Origin: PFJX01 sp964393825
GTDB taxonomy: Bacteria; Pseudomonadota; Gammaproteobacteria; Burkholderiales; Thiobacillaceae
Direction of reading: 5' to 3'
Length of the DNA stretch: 64,000 nt
NCBI GenBank assembly: GCA_964393825.1
Contig: CAYMUY010000002.1
Span: 62,001 to 126,000, forward strand
How positions within the stretch are numbered: position 1 is the stretch's first letter; each line of letters begins with the position of its first letter. The notes under the pieces are model-generated. The model saw only the letters and a list, made by a program, of their open reading frames with translations, was not told where the DNA came from and did no database searches. Position numbers and translations under genes: made by a program. This document shows, one piece after another, positions 59,354 to 64,000 of the stretch.

Positions 59354-60166
59354 ATGTCTACACTGCGCTTCGCCCTGACCATCGCCGCCCTGGCGGCCGC
59401 AACCTTCCCGGCCGTGACCACGGCCGCCAATCATCAGGCGGACTATCAGACCTTGAAGATATGGTGCATCGAACGCACCAAGTGGACCCAGGAAGGCAGG
59501 ACGAGGGCCATGACCATGGCCACGCCCGACAACTATTTCCACTTTCACCATTACTGCGCGGCATTGAACCACATGAACTCGGCCTATTCCGCGCGGGGCA
59601 AGGATGCCAGGCGCTACGAACTGGAACGGGTGATCGGCGAGACGGGCTACGTCCTCGAACACGTCCCGCCCGACCACCCGCTGCTGCCGCCCCTCTACAC
59701 GCTGCGCGGCCAGGCCCGGACACTCGGGAACAACAGCGCCGCCGCCGAGATGGAGTTGATCAAAGCGCTCACGCTAGACCCGGATCACCTTGAAGCACTA
59801 TCGAGCCTGGCACAGCTCTATATCGACACCAAACGCCAGGACAATGCGATCAAGCTCGTCCGCCACGGCCTGGAGATATCGCCCGGCAACAAGGCCATGC
59901 GACGGCTGGGAACGCAACTCAAGATCGACCTTCCCCCCGAGGACACCAAACCCGCGCCGGCGGCGGAGCCGCCCGCGAAGCCGCCAGCCACGAACGACAC
60001 GGCACCGGTGCCCATGCCGTCGCCCGCGGCCGACACGGCGCCGGCCGAACCGCCGGACATCGGCACCCCCCGCAACCCCTGGTGCCGCTTCTGCCCGGAC
60101 GTGCCGAGCAGCCCGCCTCAGGCTACCCCATCCATGCCTGGAGTCGTTCCCAAAGCCGGGCGGTAA
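59354..60166 (+). CDS. Exported TPR protein with Pro-rich tail
   Basis: 270 residues from the ATG at 59354, chosen because AAAGGAA lies 5-6 bases upstream (the other ATG at 59339 overlaps the previous stop). A signal peptide (LRFALTIAALAAATFPAVTTAA) is followed by helical TPR repeats (~residues 110-190) and a Pro/Ala-rich tail with CRFC near the end. It probably scaffolds the acetylation machinery. The last 44 bp overlap, on the opposite strand, the end of the sulfatase-like gene. Confidence 0.75.
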   Translation: MSTLRFALTIAALAAATFPAVTTAANHQADYQTLKIWCIERTKWTQEGRTRAMTMATPDNYFHFHHYCAALNHMNSAYSARGKDARRYELERVIGETGYVLEHVPPDHPLLPPLYTLRGQARTLGNNSAAAEMELIKALTLDPDHLEALSSLAQLYIDTKRQDNAIKLVRHGLEISPGNKAMRRLGTQLKIDLPPEDTKPAPAAEPPAKPPATNDTAPVPMPSPAADTAPAEPPDIGTPRNPWCRFCPDVPSSPPQATPSMPGVVPKAGR

Positions 60167-62192
60167 TCTCCGGTTGCTCGGCGGCGAGGTCGCGCCGGCA
60201 GTCGGGGTCGGCCGCCAGGTCGAACAGGCGCAGCAGGTAGCCCTCGACCAGGGGTTGATAGACCAGTTTCCACTGCCCGAATCGAATCATCCGGTCCTTG
60301 GCGCGAACGACTTGCGCCTGATATTCCGGCTTGAGCGCCATGGTCCCGGTTTTCGGGTTCGGGATTTCCAGCATGTCCAGCAGATTCGGGTAACGCAGGT
60401 GGCCGGCCGGCATGCCCGGGACCTCGGTCAACCAGATGCCGGTCTCGTGGAAGGCGGGCAATTCCGGCATCTCGCCGCCGCGCAGGGCGGCAGCCAGGGA
60501 AACCCCTTCCATCCGGGGCGGAACGGGCTGCCCCAGGAGATCGAGCAGGGTGGGCGCGAGGTCGACGCTGCGGGTGACGCCCTCCAGCCGGATGGCGCCT
60601 GCCAGCGGCGGCCCGGACATGATGATCGGGACGCGCGCGGAGAAATCGCCAATGGCGGAATTCCCCTGTCCCCAGGTTTCGTGCTCGAAAAACTCCATGC
60701 CGTGGTCGCTGTAGACGACCACCATGGTGTTTTCCGCAAGGCCGCTGGCCCGCAGATAGTCGAGGATGCGGCCCACCTCGTCGTCGAAACTCTTCACGCA
60801 GCCATCGTAGAGGTCGAAGATCTGTTCCAGGTCGAACTCCTCGCGCGGCTCGCCCTGGCGCCGGATGATCTCGAACGGGTCGGTCAGCTTGGCCATGGCG
60901 AACTTGGACGGACCGCGATACTCGGCATCGGCATACATCGTGTAATAGGGATGCTCGCTGGCGAAGGGCGGGTGGGTGCTGGCCATGAACACATTGAGAA
61001 AGAACGGCTGCTCCGCCGCCCCCAGGCGCGCCAGCGTCTTCCGCGCGCGCAGGCCCAGTTGCCGGGTCAGCGGCACACCGCCCAGGTAGTAGATCTCCTC
61101 CAGGAAATACCGGCCGATGCGGTTGGACAGGAACAGCGACAGGAACAGGCGGATGTCCTTGGGCCCCTGACGCATGAAGAAATGGATGTTCCACTGGTCG
61201 CCCGGCAGGTCCAGTTCATCGAACCCCAGGTCGAACTTGCCCATGTCCGAGCCGGCCCAGTCGCTGAGCGCGGCCGTATGGTAGCCGCCGCTGGCGAGCA
61301 CGGAGGCCAGGGTGGGAAGGCGCAGCCGGGTGGCCTCATCGGGGACGAAGTTGTCGCGAACGCCGTGCGTATGCGGCCAGGTTCCGGTGAGCAGGGACAC
61401 CAGACTCGGCGCGGTGCGGGCACAGGGCACATAGCAGTGGGTCAGCAGGGCCCCTGCTTCGGCCAGGCGGTCGAGATGGGGGGTCAGATCACGGTGATAA
61501 CCGCCATGGCCGAGACGGTCCGCGCGCAGCGTGTCGGAACCGATCATCAGCAGATTGGGGCGTGACCTGGCCGGGGCATCGGTCAGCGGCAACGGTTCGC
61601 TGTCTTCCACCCAGATCCGGTAGGCCAGCTGCGCCAGCCCGTGCAATATCACCACGGCCAGCGCCGAATAGACTGCGCCCTGCCAGAAAAGGGCAACGGC
61701 GCCGAGCGCGACCCAGCCGAAATAGCCCCACGTCAGCAGCGCCGCGCCGCGCTTCAGGCGCGCGCTGGAAAGCCGCTCCCACAAGGGATAGAAGCGATGA
61801 ATGGCGTAGTGCGAGGACGCGACGATCACCCCGGGCGAGTCGTGCAGCACCCGGCAAAACTGGAACAGGGACAGCGCGCCAAGCGAGAACAGGGCGGCCA
61901 GGGCAACTGCGGCGGCGTGATAGGGCAGGGTGAAGAGCGACAGGCCCAGCAGGTAGGCGATCACGCCAGGCAGGGCAAGCAGGTTGGCGAGAAGAAACGC
62001 GGCCAGGGTCAGGCGCCCGAGGCTGAGCACCAGGTAGACGCGGTGATGGGTCAGCACCTCGCGCCGCACCGGCCCGGTCTGGCTGAAGTCGATCAGGGAC
62101 TTGACCAGCAGCAGCAGGGCAAAGACCAGCGCGACCAGGCCGGTCGTGTTGCTGGCGCGGATCGCCAGGGAGAGGAAGCTCAGATCATCCAT
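60123..62192 (-). CDS. Membrane-anchored sulfatase-superfamily protein with Thr at the nucleophile position
   Basis: 689 residues. About five membrane helices lie within residues 1-195, then a sulfatase/alkaline-phosphatase fold: metal Asp in MIGSDTLRADRLG (D220) and YSDHGMEFFEHE. True sulfatases have C/S-x-P-S-R, whose Cys/Ser becomes formylglycine. Here the aligned segment is T260-A-P-S-L (CARTAPSLVSLLTG), so formylglycine cannot form and the Arg is lost. A phosphotransferase or phosphohydrolase role (as in EptA/LtaS, which use Thr) is more likely. The substrate may be an envelope glycan or lipid. Confidence 0.8.
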   Translation of the reverse strand: MDDLSFLSLAIRASNTTGLVALVFALLLLVKSLIDFSQTGPVRREVLTHHRVYLVLSLGRLTLAAFLLANLLALPGVIAYLLGLSLFTLPYHAAAVALAALFSLGALSLFQFCRVLHDSPGVIVASSHYAIHRFYPLWERLSSARLKRGAALLTWGYFGWVALGAVALFWQGAVYSALAVVILHGLAQLAYRIWVEDSEPLPLTDAPARSRPNLLMIGSDTLRADRLGHGGYHRDLTPHLDRLAEAGALLTHCYVPCARTAPSLVSLLTGTWPHTHGVRDNFVPDEATRLRLPTLASVLASGGYHTAALSDWAGSDMGKFDLGFDELDLPGDQWNIHFFMRQGPKDIRLFLSLFLSNRIGRYFLEEIYYLGGVPLTRQLGLRARKTLARLGAAEQPFFLNVFMASTHPPFASEHPYYTMYADAEYRGPSKFAMAKLTDPFEIIRRQGEPREEFDLEQIFDLYDGCVKSFDDEVGRILDYLRASGLAENTMVVVYSDHGMEFFEHETWGQGNSAIGDFSARVPIIMSGPPLAGAIRLEGVTRSVDLAPTLLDLLGQPVPPRMEGVSLAAALRGGEMPELPAFHETGIWLTEVPGMPAGHLRYPNLLDMLEIPNPKTGTMALKPEYQAQVVRAKDRMIRFGQWKLVYQPLVEGYLLRLFDLAADPDCRRDLAAEQPEITARLWERLQAWMG

Positions 62193-62285
62193 CGTTCACA
62201 TTGACGGCAGGAAGCCGCGACGCCGGCTTCCTGCCATTTCCAGGGTTGTTGCGGAGGGCACTTCCGGCATGCGCGGCATCCGCGA

Positions 62286-63215
62286 TCAGACTTTTTGACG
62301 GGTCAGCAACGCCAGCAGCAGGCTGAGGGCCAGCCGCCCGCGCTGGCGCGGCGCCAGGGCCAGCGCATGGACCAGGTCGCCCAGCGCCTGCGCGGTGCGG
62401 CCCTGGCGATACGCCCATTTGGCATAGTCGGTGAGCATGCCGGCGAACGCCGCCCGCCAGAAGCCGCCGCGTCTCGCCGCCGGCAGCAGGGCGCGGTTCT
62501 TGCGCATGACCTGGATGGCGGCGGCGCGCATCACGCCGAGGTTGCCGCTCATGCTGCTGGCGCTCTTTTCGATCACCGCCAGGGGCTCGTCGAGGCAGGC
62601 ATAGTCGCCCAGCGCGGCCAGGCGCATCCACATGTCGATGTCCTCCAGGCTGCGCAGGGCTTCGTCGAAGCCCCCCGCCCGCGCGAAGCCCGAGCGCCGG
62701 GCCATGACCGCTGAACCGCTGCCGGCGACGAAGGCGTTGACCGCGAAGATGTCTTCCAGGGCGCTGCACCCGCCCTTACCGCAACGCCAGTCGGGCAGGG
62801 CCCGCCCATCGGGCGTCCGCACCGAGGTCGTACAGGAGCAGAACAGCACCCCGGGCTGGCCATCCAGCAGCGCCACCTGGCGCGCCAGCTTGCCCGGCAG
62901 CCACCAGTCATCGGCATCAAGGAAAGCGAGATAGTCACCGCGCGCCACCGCGATGCCGGCATTGCGGGCGCTGGACAGACCACCATTGGGCTTGCTCACG
63001 CCCCGCAAGGCCGCGCCATAGGTCGCCAGTATCGCCGCCGTGTCGTCGCGACTGCCGTCGTCCACCACGATCAGCTCGAAGTCGCGGTAATCCTGGGCGA
63101 GGACGCTGTCCACCGCGCGGCGCACGCACCAGGCGGCGTTGTAGGCGGGGATGATGACGGAGACGCGGGGCGCGGAGGCGCCGGCTCCCGGGACAGGCGC
63201 GGCCATCTCAGGCAT
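62286..63215 (-). CDS. Glycosyltransferase family 2
   Basis: 309 residues of GT-A fold: VSVIIPAYNAAWCVRRAVDSV at the N-terminus, first acidic pair VDDGSRDD, and DxD motif FLDADDWW, with EDIDMWMRL as a probable catalytic region. No membrane helices. It adds a sugar to an unidentified acceptor. The stop of the sulfotransferase overlaps its start by 8 bp. Confidence 0.9.
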   Translation of the reverse strand: MPEMAAPVPGAGASAPRVSVIIPAYNAAWCVRRAVDSVLAQDYRDFELIVVDDGSRDDTAAILATYGAALRGVSKPNGGLSSARNAGIAVARGDYLAFLDADDWWLPGKLARQVALLDGQPGVLFCSCTTSVRTPDGRALPDWRCGKGGCSALEDIFAVNAFVAGSGSAVMARRSGFARAGGFDEALRSLEDIDMWMRLAALGDYACLDEPLAVIEKSASSMSGNLGVMRAAAIQVMRKNRALLPAARRGGFWRAAFAGMLTDYAKWAYRQGRTAQALGDLVHALALAPRQRGRLALSLLLALLTRQKV

Positions 63216-64000
63216 CCGCGTCGTAACCCAGTTCCGTCATCAGCGGGCGGATCATCGGCAGGATGCGCTCGATGGCCTCGGGATTGTGTTCCCGCCATTT
63301 CTGCTGCTTCGGCGCGCCCTTGACGATGCTGGTGGGAGCCAGGTGGGCGCAGCGCGCGCGCAATGCCGCATCGAAGGGAATATCCAGACGCTCGAACGCT
63401 TCGCGGAACATCTCCACCGGGCGTTCGAACAGATCCTCGTAGCGCAGTTGGGTCCAGCGTTCAGCCGGGATCAGACGCTTGCCCTCCAGCGCCAGCCGGT
63501 TCGCGGACAGCCACTGGAACGCGCAGACCTCCTCCAGGCTGGCCTGGTTGTAGTCGCGCCAGCCCGGGGGCAGGAAGAAGTGCCATTCCTTGAACTCGCC
63601 GCCGTTGATCGCCACCGGCTCCGGGAACGGGCCGAAGAACTGGGTCAGGTGGAAGGCGCCATCGGTCCGCCCCAGGCGCCAGCCGTCGATCATGGAACTG
63701 ATGTTGTCGCGCCCGTCGCGCTGGATGAACACGTATTTCGCGTTGGGAAACAACGCGTTCAGATAAGGCACGCGCAGGGTGTTGATGCAGGTCTTGTCCA
63801 GCACCTGGCCCCGGCCCAGGCGCTGAAAGAAATGCCGCAGGGCGGCCATGCGGTGCGCGGGGCACGCCTGCTCCGCACCCGCCGCTTCCGACAGCCAGCC
63901 GTTGTTGAGCGGGCCATACAGGCCGTTCCAGAACTCGGGAATCTCCACCCCGAGGCTGAGGAAGCCCGGCGCGGCGGCCAGTGTTTCGTAGGTCACCGTG
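63208..64000 (-). CDS. PAPS-dependent sulfotransferase, C-terminal part (5' end outside window)
   Basis: At least 263 residues; the frame is open at the window end. The 3'-phosphate-binding block of sulfotransferases is present (KYVFIQRDGRDNISSMIDGW), and the YEDLFERPVEMFREAFERLDIPF region is typical of the family C-terminus. The N-terminal 5'-phosphosulfate loop (usually GxPRSGTT) must lie outside. It would sulfate a sugar or lipid headgroup from PAPS, consistent with a modified surface polysaccharide. Confidence 0.85.
   Translation of the reverse strand, partial: TVTYETLAAAPGFLSLGVEIPEFWNGLYGPLNNGWLSEAAGAEQACPAHRMAALRHFFQRLGRGQVLDKTCINTLRVPYLNALFPNAKYVFIQRDGRDNISSMIDGWRLGRTDGAFHLTQFFGPFPEPVAINGGEFKEWHFFLPPGWRDYNQASLEEVCAFQWLSANRLALEGKRLIPAERWTQLRYEDLFERPVEMFREAFERLDIPFDAALRARCAHLAPTSIVKGAPKQQKWREHNPEAIERILPMIRPLMTELGYDADA

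Noticed and set aside
60123..62192. Active arylsulfatase
   Set aside because: The formylglycine motif is absent (T-A-P-S-L), so no sulfatase activity is claimed.

Overview
The window is GC-rich, gene-dense bacterial chromosome. Gene content points to a free-living, motile, respiratory betaproteobacterium, probably of the Rhodocyclales/Nitrosomonadales type: a nitrate-assimilation regulon with NasS/NasT, a motC-motD-fliA-flhG-flhF-flhA-flhB motility block, a B12-dependent ribonucleotide reductase, glyA-nrdR-ribD, and a Cus-type RND efflux system. The species cannot be fixed from the sequence alone. I saw no tRNA, rRNA or CRISPR array.

Positions 1-23000 are mostly nitrate assimilation. First comes an operon of nirB (3' end only), nirD, a BFD-tailed nasA, a second NasA-like molybdoenzyme and a ferredoxin/DmsC fusion that would link it to quinol; it ends at an intrinsic terminator (7847-7873). 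A scar of broken defence genes (fic remnant, truncated hsdR) and a BNR-repeat/MoaD gene pair interrupt the cluster. Two further nitrate operons follow: nitrate MFS transporter - PP2C/kinase fusion - CBS protein - nasT, and nrtA-nrtB-nrtD-nasS. Each starts with a sigma-54 promoter and a two-hairpin, hexaloop ANTAR leader that overlaps an intrinsic terminator, so NasT (antiterminator) and NasS (nitrate sensor) should control both. A third sigma-54 promoter drives two DUF302 genes. A fourth drives a roughly 92-nt terminated transcript with no gene attached, a candidate small RNA.

Positions 23300-33700 hold a receiver/TPR protein and a small histidine kinase (+ strand), then a minus-strand flagellar operon reading flhB, flhA, flhF, flhG, fliA, motC, motD. 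FlhG keeps its FlhF-activating DQAxxLR motif but has lost its Walker A sequence.

Positions 33800-46100 are housekeeping: glyA, nrdR, an exported alpha-carbonic anhydrase and ribD; rluA; a Tat/lipobox M48 protease; a DsbB/DsbA-like pair; and nrdJ. Two NrdR boxes sit 32 bp apart on the nrdJ promoter, so nrdR and its likely target are both in the window.

Positions 46200-52560 are a Cu(I)/Ag(I) efflux operon (DUF2946-like, CusC, CusB with a fused CusF domain, CusA). A possible toxin-antitoxin pair and xthA follow. From 54350 to the end lie envelope-polysaccharide genes: deacetylase-like, GT4, MBOAT, AlgJ-like and TPR proteins on the + strand; a sulfatase-fold protein, GT2 and sulfotransferase on the minus strand. 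Several families of GC-rich palindromic repeats are scattered through the first 20 kb. One lies in frame inside nasA.
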